A stretch of 64,000 nt of DNA from Phycisphaerales bacterium (lineage in GTDB: Bacteria > Planctomycetota > Phycisphaerae > Phycisphaerales > UBA1924). The stretch's first letter is position 1. Every line of letters begins with the position of its first letter. Below are positions 51,230 to 59,070 of the stretch, one piece after another. The stretch spans positions 248,001-312,000 of the forward strand of contig JAJDDC010000019.1 in the NCBI GenBank assembly GCA_029260515.1. Direction: 5' to 3'. The position numbers and the translations under genes are program-made. The notes beneath the pieces were generated by a model. That model worked only from the letters and a program-made list of their open reading frames with translations. It was not told the DNA's origin and did no database searches.

Positions 51230-52117
51230 TCAAAGACGCACGTTCTCGCCCGCGACGCCCCCGCCGCCCGCGTCCGCGACCGCTCTGGCGAGCGCCACGA
51301 CGCGTTCGACCGGGAGCGACTCGACGCGCGCGTTGGCGAGCACGCCCTCGGGAAGATCCACCGGGCGGGGGGCGGCCCGCTTGATCGCCGCACTCAGCTG
51401 CTTGCGCCGCGACGCGAACAGCACCTGCACGATCGCCGCGAAACGCGCCCACGCGTCGGGGCCGCCGGGGACGAGCGGCTCGTCGCGGCGTGTGATCGAG
51501 ATCATCGCGCTGGTCACGTCGGGCCTGGGCCAGAAGCACTCGGGTGGGAGCGTCGCGATGCGCTCGACGTCCGCCAGCGCCTGCGCCACGACACCGATCG
51601 AGCCGTACGTCTTTGTGCCCGGTCCCGCGATCAGCCGGTCCGCGACCTCCTTCTGGATCGTCACGTGCATCGAGGCGCACCGCTCGTGTCCCGTGAGCAG
51701 CGCGAGGATCAGGGGCGTCGCGGCCTGGTAGGGCAGGTTGGCGACGAGCGTGAACGCCCGATCGCCCAGCGCGTCCGCGAGCGCCGGGTTCACCGCCCGC
51801 TTCGACGCCAGGCAGTCGCCCTCGATGAGCGTGAACCGCCCCGCGTACTCGACACCCAGCGTCTCACGCAGCAGCGCGCACAGCCCCGCGTCCATCTCGC
51901 ACGCGACGACCTCCGCGCCCCGCTCGAGCAGCGTCCGCGTGAGCGTCCCGGTCCCCGGCCCGACCTCGAGCACCAGGTCCCCCGCCGCAGCGCCCGACGC
52001 GTCCACGAGCTTTCCCAGCAGGTTCTGATCGACGAGGAAGTTCTGGCCCAGTGATTTCTTGGGCGCTAGGCCCCGCTCGTCGAGCATCGCGCGGATCTGG
52101 GAGAGGGTCTGCGCCAC
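51230..52117 (-). CDS. rsmA: 16S rRNA dimethyladenosine transferase RsmA/KsgA
   Basis: This 295-residue methyltransferase has KKSLGQNFLVD at the start, SAM motif I VLEVGPGTGTLTRTLL, motif IV NLPYQAATPLILALL and KEVADRL. The C-terminal RRKQLSAAIKRA is typical of KsgA. It dimethylates two adjacent adenines near the 3' end of 16S rRNA. The start is probably GTG 52117 (VAQTLS, as in the family); GTG 52132 is an alternative that overlaps the upstream gene. It lies directly after the HAD phosphatase gene and is co-transcribed with it. Confidence 0.95.
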   Translation of the reverse strand: MAQTLSQIRAMLDERGLAPKKSLGQNFLVDQNLLGKLVDASGAAAGDLVLEVGPGTGTLTRTLLERGAEVVACEMDAGLCALLRETLGVEYAGRFTLIEGDCLASKRAVNPALADALGDRAFTLVANLPYQAATPLILALLTGHERCASMHVTIQKEVADRLIAGPGTKTYGSIGVVAQALADVERIATLPPECFWPRPDVTSAMISITRRDEPLVPGGPDAWARFAAIVQVLFASRRKQLSAAIKRAAPRPVDLPEGVLANARVESLPVERVVALARAVADAGGGGVAGENVRL

Positions 52118-52125
52118 GCCGGCGC

Positions 52126-53043
52126 CTACCACTCACCCGAGAGGATGCGCCCGATCGCGAGCGCCACGCCGTCGTCGATGTTCGGGCCCGTGTGCCGGTC
52201 CGCCAGCTCGCGTACGGCGCTCACGGCGTTGCCCATCGCGATGCCCAGGCCCGCGCCCTTGATCATGGACACGTCGTTGATCTCGTCGCCGATGGCCGCG
52301 ATCCGCGCGGGCGCGATGCCCCGCTCGCCCGCGAGCTTCTCGAGGGCCGCCCACTTGCTCGCCCGGGCGTCGAAGAGCTCGACGATGTTGACACGCCTTG
52401 GCCTGTCCCCGCCGTTGTGCGGGCCGACGACCGCCGGGAAGTTGTGCATCAGCGTCGCGTCGCCCATCTCGGCCGACAGCGTCGACTCGATCGGCGCCGA
52501 CAGGTGCGCGTCGGTGCACAGCCCGACACGGAGGGTCTGCTCGGGGTGCTCGTCGTCCTCGAGCGTGCGCACGAAGCGGACGGTAGCGCCCGCCTGCTCG
52601 AACCACCAGCTCGTGATCGGGTCGAGGGGGTGATCGTCCTCGCCCGAGACAATGAGGTAATCGAAACCAGCGGCGGGCGCGTCCTTGAGGACCATCGCCG
52701 CGTTCCCGCTGTCGTTGATCACCCGCACGGCACGCGACACCAGAGCATGGTGCATCGAAAAGCGATGCAGGGTCGCGCCTGTACGCCCGCAGGCGGTGAT
52801 CGATCCGCCCGCAACGATGACCGAATCGGTCTGCCCGATCGCCACGAGGATCTTGCGCGCCTCGATGTACCCACGGCCGGTGCAGACGATGACGTCGAGC
52901 CCCGCGGCCCGGGCCGCGTGCACCGCCTCGATGTTGCGTGCGGAGACCCGCGCGTCCGGGCCTAGAAGAGTCCCGTCGAGATCGATCGCGACCAGGTCGT
53001 AGGCGAGGCTCGTCCGTGGGTGTGGCACAGGAGTCGCGGGCAT
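52126..53043 (-). CDS. HAD-IIB (Cof-type) phosphatase
   Basis: The 305-residue protein has the HAD nucleophile motif AIDLDGTLLGPD, VIVCTGRGYIEARK (motif II), the Lys in RASKWAALEKL and GDEINDVSMIKGAG (motif IV with the metal aspartates). The large type IIB cap is present. Members dephosphorylate sugar phosphates, FMN or pyridoxal phosphate. The gene starts 6 bases after TACGCT, so it should be leaderless, and runs into rsmA. Confidence 0.92.
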   Translation of the reverse strand: MPATPVPHPRTSLAYDLVAIDLDGTLLGPDARVSARNIEAVHAARAAGLDVIVCTGRGYIEARKILVAIGQTDSVIVAGGSITACGRTGATLHRFSMHHALVSRAVRVINDSGNAAMVLKDAPAAGFDYLIVSGEDDHPLDPITSWWFEQAGATVRFVRTLEDDEHPEQTLRVGLCTDAHLSAPIESTLSAEMGDATLMHNFPAVVGPHNGGDRPRRVNIVELFDARASKWAALEKLAGERGIAPARIAAIGDEINDVSMIKGAGLGIAMGNAVSAVRELADRHTGPNIDDGVALAIGRILSGEW

Positions 53044-53049
53044 GGCCAG

Positions 53050-53055
53050 AGCGTA
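53050..53055 (-). promoter_or_regulatory. -10 element TACGCT, leaderless HAD phosphatase gene
   Basis: On the minus strand TACGCT, 6 bases, then ATG 53043; no ribosome binding site. Confidence 0.55.
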
Positions 53056-53089
53056 CCCCCCGGACCCATGTCCGGGCCCGGCGCGGGCC

Positions 53090-54520
53090 TCAGGCGTCGT
53101 CGTCGCGCATGCAGACGCGGGCGGCGCCCGGGCCCAGCGTGATCGCGTTCTTGCCCTGCTGCTTGGACGCGAGCGCCAGCTCGTCGGCGCGCTGGAGCAA
53201 CGCCGACGCGTCCGCCCCGTCCCAGGGGAACGTCGCGAGCCCGCCCGAGATCGTCAGCGTCCCCTGCGCTTCCTCGCCCAGCTTCGGGAACCGGTGCTCG
53301 CAGATCTGGCTTTGGAACCGGTGGGCGATGTCCGCGACGGCGCCGGGCGGGGTCGAATCCGGGCGGCGCGGGCCCTCGGGCTCGTAGAAGATCACGGCGA
53401 ACTCGTCGCCCCCGATGCGGCACACGCGGTCCGAGGGGCGGATCACCGAGCGGAGCAAACGGACGGTCTCGACGAGGATGTCGTCGCCCGCCGCGTGCCC
53501 GTACCGGTCGTTGTACATTTTGAAGTCGTCGATGTCGAAGACCATCACCGTCACCGGGAAGCGTGCGGTCCGGGCCCGGTCGATCGCGGCGCCCAGGTAC
53601 CGCTCGAAGTAGCGTCGGTTCCATGCCCTGGTCAGGTGGTCGGTGAACGCGGCGTCGCGCAGCGCCGTCTGCTGCTCACCAAGGCGGATCCAGCCGGCCA
53701 ACCACCCCGCGTGCGCGACGAGAGCCTCGAGCTGGGCGCCCCGCGGCGCGGGCCCCTCGAGCACGAGCAGGCCCGCCAGCGTGTCGCCCAGGCGCACCTC
53801 GGCGCAGCCGGCCGCCGGGTTGCCAGCGCGCGTGCCCTCCCCCGCGGGGACGAACTCGACGTCGTCGCGTCCCATGCGTGCGCGGATCATCGCCACGCCC
53901 GCCCCGATCGGGTCCTCTCCCCGGAGCACGCGCTCGAGCACGCCCGCGTCGCCCACGCCGTCGAGTTCGATGGGCGCCTGCTCCGGCGTCTCGACCTGCT
54001 CGTCCTGGGGCTGTGCCGGTTCGGGACGTCGCGGCGGCGACTGACGCGCGCCGAGGGCGGGCACGCCCGGATCCGGCGCACGTTCCCGCGCCGGCCGAGA
54101 TGCACGCTCGGGCGAGCCGTTGAACATCGCGCGTAGCTCGTCGGCGCTGGCGGTGTCGCCGAACGCCGCGTCATACTGCCCCGCCTCGTCGCCCCGCCCG
54201 ACGCTGGCGATGCGCACGCCGGGCTCGACGATCCTCAGGGCCTCGAGGAACCCTGCAAGCCCGTCACCCCCGGGCTCGGCGTCGGCGCCAACCACCACGA
54301 CCGTACGCCGGGGCGATTGCTCGTCGATCGGGTCGCCCAGCTCGCCGACCGCGTCCATCGCCGCACGTGCGCGCACCAGCTCCACACGCGGGTCTCGCCT
54401 GAGAGACTGGTCCAGGCCCGTCCTGCCCACGAGGATGACGCGCAGGTCCCCCGGCGCGCCGGCATCGGATTCACGCCGGTCGTCGTCCACTTCTGGTTTT
54501 CTCACCGAGGCGCCGCTCAT
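53090..54520 (-). CDS. Diguanylate cyclase (GGDEF) with receiver-like N-terminus
   Basis: The 476-residue protein has a catalytically complete GGDEF domain: AFTDHLTRAWNRRYFERYL at the entry, VFDIDDFKMYNDRYGHAAGDDIL and RIGGDEFAVIFYEPEG (residues 368-383). An inhibitory site RPSD lies five residues before GGDEF. The N-terminal 130 residues look like a degenerate response-regulator domain (VILVGRTGLDQSLRRDP, RTVVVVGADAEPGGDG), and residues of about 195-280 like a GAF-type sensor. It makes cyclic di-GMP. The unknown gene at 54546 lies 25 bases upstream on the same strand, and a MshEN domain protein is encoded at 60922. Confidence 0.92.
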   Translation of the reverse strand: MSGASVRKPEVDDDRRESDAGAPGDLRVILVGRTGLDQSLRRDPRVELVRARAAMDAVGELGDPIDEQSPRRTVVVVGADAEPGGDGLAGFLEALRIVEPGVRIASVGRGDEAGQYDAAFGDTASADELRAMFNGSPERASRPARERAPDPGVPALGARQSPPRRPEPAQPQDEQVETPEQAPIELDGVGDAGVLERVLRGEDPIGAGVAMIRARMGRDDVEFVPAGEGTRAGNPAAGCAEVRLGDTLAGLLVLEGPAPRGAQLEALVAHAGWLAGWIRLGEQQTALRDAAFTDHLTRAWNRRYFERYLGAAIDRARTARFPVTVMVFDIDDFKMYNDRYGHAAGDDILVETVRLLRSVIRPSDRVCRIGGDEFAVIFYEPEGPRRPDSTPPGAVADIAHRFQSQICEHRFPKLGEEAQGTLTISGGLATFPWDGADASALLQRADELALASKQQGKNAITLGPGAARVCMRDDDA

Positions 54521-54545
54521 CCGCTCTCCGTGCGCTTGGCGTCGG

Positions 54546-55163
54546 TCAATCCTCCGAGGAATCCGGGGACAGGAGCATCCGCAGCTCGTCGTCGCTCAGC
54601 AGCGGGCGGGACACGCCCGCCCCGCCCGAGCCCTGGCGGGCCCCCCCGCCGAACCCCTGCTCTGATCCTTCGTCGCCGGGGCCCCGCGTGTTCGCGTCCA
54701 TCGCGGACGCGGGCGGCTCGAGATCGACCAGGCGGAGCCTCGGGGCGGTCTGACGCGCCGGGGGGGTCCGACGATCGGGCGCCTTGGGCGACTCGGTGAC
54801 CTGGCCCGTCCGCTCGTGTCGCACGGGTCTGGGGCGCCTGCCGCCCGCGGCACGCAGACGGGGCCGCGTGCCCGACTCGTACACCCAGCACGCCGCCCTG
54901 GGCACGAACCGCTCTGCCGCCTCGCGGAGAGCCTCGGCCTGGGACATCTTGTCGGGCTCGAGCAGCAGCAGCGCGACGGGCTTGTCCGGCTCATGCCCCT
55001 CGGCCTCGCGCAGGCGGGCCAGGGCGACGAAGGGGCTGTCGCAGACGATGGTGTTCACGCCGTGACGCTTGAGCGCCTCGACCAGCGCGCGGGGCGGGTC
55101 GATGCCCGGCTCATGCGCCAGCACGCAGCGTGTCCGGCCTGTTGCTCTGAGGGTCGCCTCCAT
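54546..55163 (-). CDS. Receiver-like protein with disordered tail, function unknown
   Basis: The 205-residue protein has an N-terminal alpha/beta half (residues 1-100) resembling a degenerate receiver: RCVLAHEPGIDPPRALVEAL, VNTIVCDSPFVALARLRE and PVALLLLEPDKMSQAEALREA. A proline/arginine-rich tail follows, ending in LLSDDELRMLLSPDSSED. The similarity to the N-terminus of the adjacent cyclase suggests a partner or a duplicated sensor. It starts 7 bases after TAGAAT and has no ribosome binding site. Confidence 0.65.
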   Translation of the reverse strand: MEATLRATGRTRCVLAHEPGIDPPRALVEALKRHGVNTIVCDSPFVALARLREAEGHEPDKPVALLLLEPDKMSQAEALREAAERFVPRAACWVYESGTRPRLRAAGGRRPRPVRHERTGQVTESPKAPDRRTPPARQTAPRLRLVDLEPPASAMDANTRGPGDEGSEQGFGGGARQGSGGAGVSRPLLSDDELRMLLSPDSSED

Positions 55164-55170
55164 TGCCGCG

Positions 55171-55176
55171 ATTCTA
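55171..55176 (-). promoter_or_regulatory. -10 element TAGAAT, leaderless gene
   Basis: On the minus strand TAGAAT is followed by 7 bases and ATG 55163. Confidence 0.5.
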
Positions 55177-55267
55177 CACGCACGGTGGGCGTGCGAGGCG
55201 GGCGAACGGGCCCGCGGCACGCGGGTTTTCGCCCGCGGGCGTCCGGTAAGCCGTCGCGGGCACGGGT

Positions 55268-56368
55268 TTACGATCCGAGGAGCATCCGGGCGACCCGATC
55301 TGCGCCGTCGGTGCGGGGCAGGCCCGCCAGCGCGGCGTGCATCGCCGCGAGGCGGTCGGGCGAGACGAGCAGCGCGCTCAGCCCATCCGCGTGCGCACGC
55401 AGATTCGACTCGGCGTCCACGTGATCGTCGAGGATCAACGCGCCGCCGACCTCGACGATGTGGGCGGCGTTGTGCCTCTGGTGCTGGTCTTTGTGGTGGG
55501 GGTAGGGCATGAACAGCGTCGGGACAGCCGCGCCCCACGCCTCGGCGACCGCGCCCGCGCCGGCGCGGGCGAGGGCCAGGTCCGCCGCCCCCCAGGCGTC
55601 GCCCATGCGGTCGATGTAGTCCACGACCACCGCCGGGACGCCCTCCCGGGCGTAGGCCCGCTCGTACTCGTCGTTGGCGTGCCCGCCGGTCTGGTGGAGG
55701 ATCTGCCAGCCTTCGAGCGTGTCCGGATGGGTGCGGGCGAGGCCGGTGATGAAGTCGCCGATGGAGCGGGCGCCCTGGCTGCCGCCGGTGACCAGGAGCG
55801 TGCGCCGGTCGGGGTCGAGGCCGAGTGCGGTGCGGCACTCGGGCGTCGGGCGTGCGGGCAGTGCCGCGGAGCGCACGATCGGGGGGATCTGTTCCCAGTC
55901 GCGCCCCGGTACGGGCGCGGCCGTCACGACGCGCGTCGCCCGCCTCGCGATCCAGCGGTTGGCCAGCCCGGGGACGGCGTCGAGGTTGACCATGAGCACC
56001 GGCAGCTTGTCCGCCTTCGCCCCTTGTACGCAGGGCGCCGCGACGTACCCGCCCATCGCGACGGGCCGCACATCGAAGCCCTCGCGTTTGAGTTCTTTGA
56101 ACACGGCGCGGGCGGCGCGCATGCTCGGGCCCCATGAGCGCACGAGCCGCGCGAGCCCCATCGGTCGCATGACCGCCGGCGCCGCCGGGATCGGGTGGAA
56201 CTCGACGCCCTCGCCCGACAGGATCGCCGCGTCGATCGCTTTGCCCGAGCAGAGGTACACGCACCGAGCGTCGGGGCGCTGGCGCCCGAGCGCCTCGGCG
56301 ATCGCCAGCGCCGGGTACAGGTGCCCGCCGGAGCCGCCCCCCAGAAAGACCGGCGCGATCGGTGTCAT
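55268..56368 (-). CDS. murG: UDP-GlcNAc:lipid I N-acetylglucosaminyltransferase MurG
   Basis: This 366-residue GT-B enzyme has the MurG G-loop GGGSGGHLYPALAIAEAL near residue 10, MGGYVAAPCVQGA, LLVTGGSQGARSIGDFI and the UDP-GlcNAc-binding HHKDQHQRHNAAHI. It adds GlcNAc to lipid I at the inner face of the membrane, the last cytoplasmic step in peptidoglycan synthesis. Its ATG overlaps the ftsW stop by ATGA. The residue after MVN in VLMVNLDAVPG is Leu where E is common, a small departure. Confidence 0.94.
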   Translation of the reverse strand: MTPIAPVFLGGGSGGHLYPALAIAEALGRQRPDARCVYLCSGKAIDAAILSGEGVEFHPIPAAPAVMRPMGLARLVRSWGPSMRAARAVFKELKREGFDVRPVAMGGYVAAPCVQGAKADKLPVLMVNLDAVPGLANRWIARRATRVVTAAPVPGRDWEQIPPIVRSAALPARPTPECRTALGLDPDRRTLLVTGGSQGARSIGDFITGLARTHPDTLEGWQILHQTGGHANDEYERAYAREGVPAVVVDYIDRMGDAWGAADLALARAGAGAVAEAWGAAVPTLFMPYPHHKDQHQRHNAAHIVEVGGALILDDHVDAESNLRAHADGLSALLVSPDRLAAMHAALAGLPRTDGADRVARMLLGS

Positions 56369-57708
56369 GGGTTGGCGTGGACCCGGCCCAGACCACGCGT
56401 GCGCACGACCGGCTCGGGCAGGACGTTGGCCGTCGCGGGGCGCGACGGCTCGCGCGGCATCCGGGCGCGGACGACAAGCTCGGGCTCGGACTCGATCTCG
56501 GGCGTGGGGCGGTTGATCGCCGCGAGCACGCCCAGCATCCCCGCGGTCAGGATCCAGCCGGTCCCGCCCGAGGACAGCAGGGGCAGGGCGATGCCCTTGG
56601 TCGGTCCCAGGCCGGTGACGACGGCCATGTTGATCAGGGCCTGGAGGGTGACGGTCGCGGCGACGCCGGTCGCGACGAGCTTGAGGGTGAGCAGGTCGGC
56701 GCCGCGGACGATCTTGACCGCGCCCAGCGCGATGGCGGCGTACAGGCAGATGACGAGCAGAGCCCCCGCGAGGCCGAGTTCCTCGCAGATGATCGCGAAG
56801 AGGAAGTCGGTCGTGTCCTCGGGGAGGTAGCCGAATTTTTGGAGCCCGTGCCCGAGGCCGCGCCCGAAGATGCCGCCGCCGGCGACCGTGGACATGCTCT
56901 GGATCATGTGGTAGCCCGCGCCCTGCGGGTCGGCGTACGGGTCAATAAAGGTGATGATCCGCTGGACTCTGTAGGGACTCTGCACGATCGCGAGCACGAC
57001 GGCGGCCGCGGCGGGGGGCACGAACATCAGGAAGTGCCACACTCGTGCGCCCGCGGCGAGCAGCACGACGGCGCCGACCATCGCGATCAGCGCGCCCGTG
57101 CCCAGGTCCTCGAGCACGATCATGCCCGCGACGGCGCCCAGGCAGACGATCGCGGGCGCCAGGCCCTTCCAGAACTCGCGCACGCCTCCGGCGACGGCGC
57201 CGGATGTGGCCCGCCTCGCGGCGTACCAGGCGAGCAGCGGCACGATCGCCCACTTGGCGACCTCGGAGGGCTGGAAGGATTCGAGGCCCGGGACCGGGAG
57301 CGTGATCCATCGTGCCGAGCCGTTGACGACGCGCTGGATGCCCGGGACGTACACGAGCGCGAGGATCGCGATAATCCCGAGTGTGCCGACGAGCAGCCAG
57401 CCGACCTCGCCCAGTGGCCTGGGCCATGGGGTGGATTCCAGGCGGGCGGCCAGGCGTCGCACGGGCAGCACCGACGCCAGCCCCATCGCGCCGACCGCGA
57501 CGCCCATGTAGATGGTCGAGCGTGAGAGCAGGATCGAGCGTGCGGTCACGCCCTGGCGTGTGACGACCGAGGCATCGGTCGAGGCGTGCACGCCCGGTGC
57601 CTCGACGTCGATCGGGTCCACGCGCATGGCGGCGGAGTTGACCATAACCACGCCCAGCGTCAGCAGGGCGAGCGCGCACAACATGACCGAGTGCCCGGGG
57701 CGGAGCAT
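56365..57708 (-). CDS. ftsW: FtsW/RodA/SpoVE (SEDS) glycosyltransferase
   Basis: The 447-residue protein has ten or so membrane helices with SEDS motifs: FQPSEVAKWAIVPLLAWYAA, then VLEDLGTGALIAM and, near the end, GLGPTKGIALPLLSSGGTG. This polymerase builds glycan strands with a partner penicillin-binding protein at the division site. The loop of the first 80 residues is longer than usual (VDPIDVEAPGVHASTDAS). It forms a unit with murG; the rest of the division cluster is not nearby. The start at 57708 (MLRPGHS) is the first in-frame ATG after the divergent promoter region. Confidence 0.93.
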   Translation of the reverse strand: MLRPGHSVMLCALALLTLGVVMVNSAAMRVDPIDVEAPGVHASTDASVVTRQGVTARSILLSRSTIYMGVAVGAMGLASVLPVRRLAARLESTPWPRPLGEVGWLLVGTLGIIAILALVYVPGIQRVVNGSARWITLPVPGLESFQPSEVAKWAIVPLLAWYAARRATSGAVAGGVREFWKGLAPAIVCLGAVAGMIVLEDLGTGALIAMVGAVVLLAAGARVWHFLMFVPPAAAAVVLAIVQSPYRVQRIITFIDPYADPQGAGYHMIQSMSTVAGGGIFGRGLGHGLQKFGYLPEDTTDFLFAIICEELGLAGALLVICLYAAIALGAVKIVRGADLLTLKLVATGVAATVTLQALINMAVVTGLGPTKGIALPLLSSGGTGWILTAGMLGVLAAINRPTPEIESEPELVVRARMPREPSRPATANVLPEPVVRTRGLGRVHANP

Positions 57709-57788
57709 GGGCTGTGCATCGGCATGGGGGCGTGATCCTCTGTACAGGGCGGCGTTTGTGTCATGGTCGGGGGCTGTCGCACATCTGG

Positions 57789-57794
57789 TATATT
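57789..57794 (+). promoter_or_regulatory. -10 element TATATT of the gene at 57824
   Basis: TATATT lies 29 bases before ATG 57824; the leader carries GGGGGAGG 5 bases before the start. Confidence 0.5.
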
Positions 57795-57823
57795 GATCCT
57801 CGAAGCCAAAGGGGGAGGTCACG

Positions 57824-59068
57824 ATGCGACGATCGGCTCTTGCGAGCCTGGCGCTCCTTTTCACTGGTATCTCGCACGCCGACGTCGTTGATGACGCCCT
57901 CGGCGGGCGGATCGGCGCCGGCACGACGGGCGAGGCCATCCGGGCGCTCGAGGCGTCTCTCGACAGAGAGCCAGACGACGGGCGAACACTCTTCGCCCTC
58001 GGCGTGATGCAGGCGCTGCACGGCTGGGAGCGTGTCAGCCAGGGGCTCCACCGGTTCGGCGCTGGCGATCCCGTCCGACGTGGATCGGCGATGGTCTTGC
58101 CGGCGCTGGCGGCGATACCGACCAACCCCGAGCCGGAGCCCGTGACCCTCGACGACCTAGAGAGGATGTTCCTCGAGGGGATGGAGCACCTGGACGCCGC
58201 CGAGCGGACGCTCTCGCGGATCGGCCCCGAGGCGTTTGAGCTCCGGGTGGATGTGCTGGCGATCCGGATGGATTTCAACGGAGACGGCAAGGCCACGGAC
58301 GCAGAGTCGTTCGGCGCTGTGCTCGGGCGAACGAGAATGCGTCTGCGCGGCGCGGACGGCCCGATCACGGAGCTGTTCGTGGACTTCGATCGGGGCGACG
58401 CCGAGTGGCTGCGCGGGTACTGCCATCTGAGCCTCGCGCTCGACGAATGGATCCTCGCTCACGACTGGACCGGCGTGTTCGATCGCGCCGGGCATGTCTT
58501 CTTTCCACGCAACGAAACACCCTACGCGTTCCTGCGTGGTGAACGCAGCCCGTTCCGAGAGGAACGCGGGATGATGGGGGTGGACCCCATCGACCTGATC
58601 GCCGCGATCCACATGATGCGTTTGCCCGTCACCGAGCCCCAGCGGATGGGCGCGGCGCGGGAACACCTGCTCGAGGCGATCACGTGCAGCCGGACGATGT
58701 GGGATCACTACAACGCGGAATCCGACAACGGGAACGAGTGGATCCCGAACGTTGATCAACACGCTTCGCTGCCCACGGTCACGGTTGGTCAGCGGGAACA
58801 GGACGCGTGGCTGGCGTTTCTCGACGACGCCGAGGCCATGCTCCAAGGCGAGTTGCTGCTGCCGTTCTGGCGGGGAGACGGATCGCGGGGTGTCAACGTC
58901 CGCCGAATCTTCGAGGAACCTCGGGAGTTCGATCTGATCCTGTGGATCCAGGGATCGGCGGCGGCGCCGTACCTCGAGGAGGGCGAGGTCGGGTCGCGCG
59001 AGGTCTGGGACGAGATGGAGAACGCCTTCGAACGCCACTCGTTCCGGCACATGTTCTGGTTCAACTAG
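57824..59068 (+). CDS. Exported helical-repeat protein, function unknown
   Basis: The 414-residue protein has a signal peptide (SALASLALLFTGISHA). Helices follow that resemble TPR-type repeats (GTTGEAIRALEASLDREPDDGRTLFALGVM). An EF-hand-like loop DFNGDGKATDAESF near residue 150 may bind calcium. The C-terminal half is helical and acidic. No enzyme family is recognised. GGGGAGG precedes the ATG. It is divergent from ftsW and ends 2 bases before the convergent rimO gene. Confidence 0.65.
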   Translation: MRRSALASLALLFTGISHADVVDDALGGRIGAGTTGEAIRALEASLDREPDDGRTLFALGVMQALHGWERVSQGLHRFGAGDPVRRGSAMVLPALAAIPTNPEPEPVTLDDLERMFLEGMEHLDAAERTLSRIGPEAFELRVDVLAIRMDFNGDGKATDAESFGAVLGRTRMRLRGADGPITELFVDFDRGDAEWLRGYCHLSLALDEWILAHDWTGVFDRAGHVFFPRNETPYAFLRGERSPFREERGMMGVDPIDLIAAIHMMRLPVTEPQRMGAAREHLLEAITCSRTMWDHYNAESDNGNEWIPNVDQHASLPTVTVGQREQDAWLAFLDDAEAMLQGELLLPFWRGDGSRGVNVRRIFEEPREFDLILWIQGSAAAPYLEEGEVGSREVWDEMENAFERHSFRHMFWFN

Positions 59069-59070
59069 GC

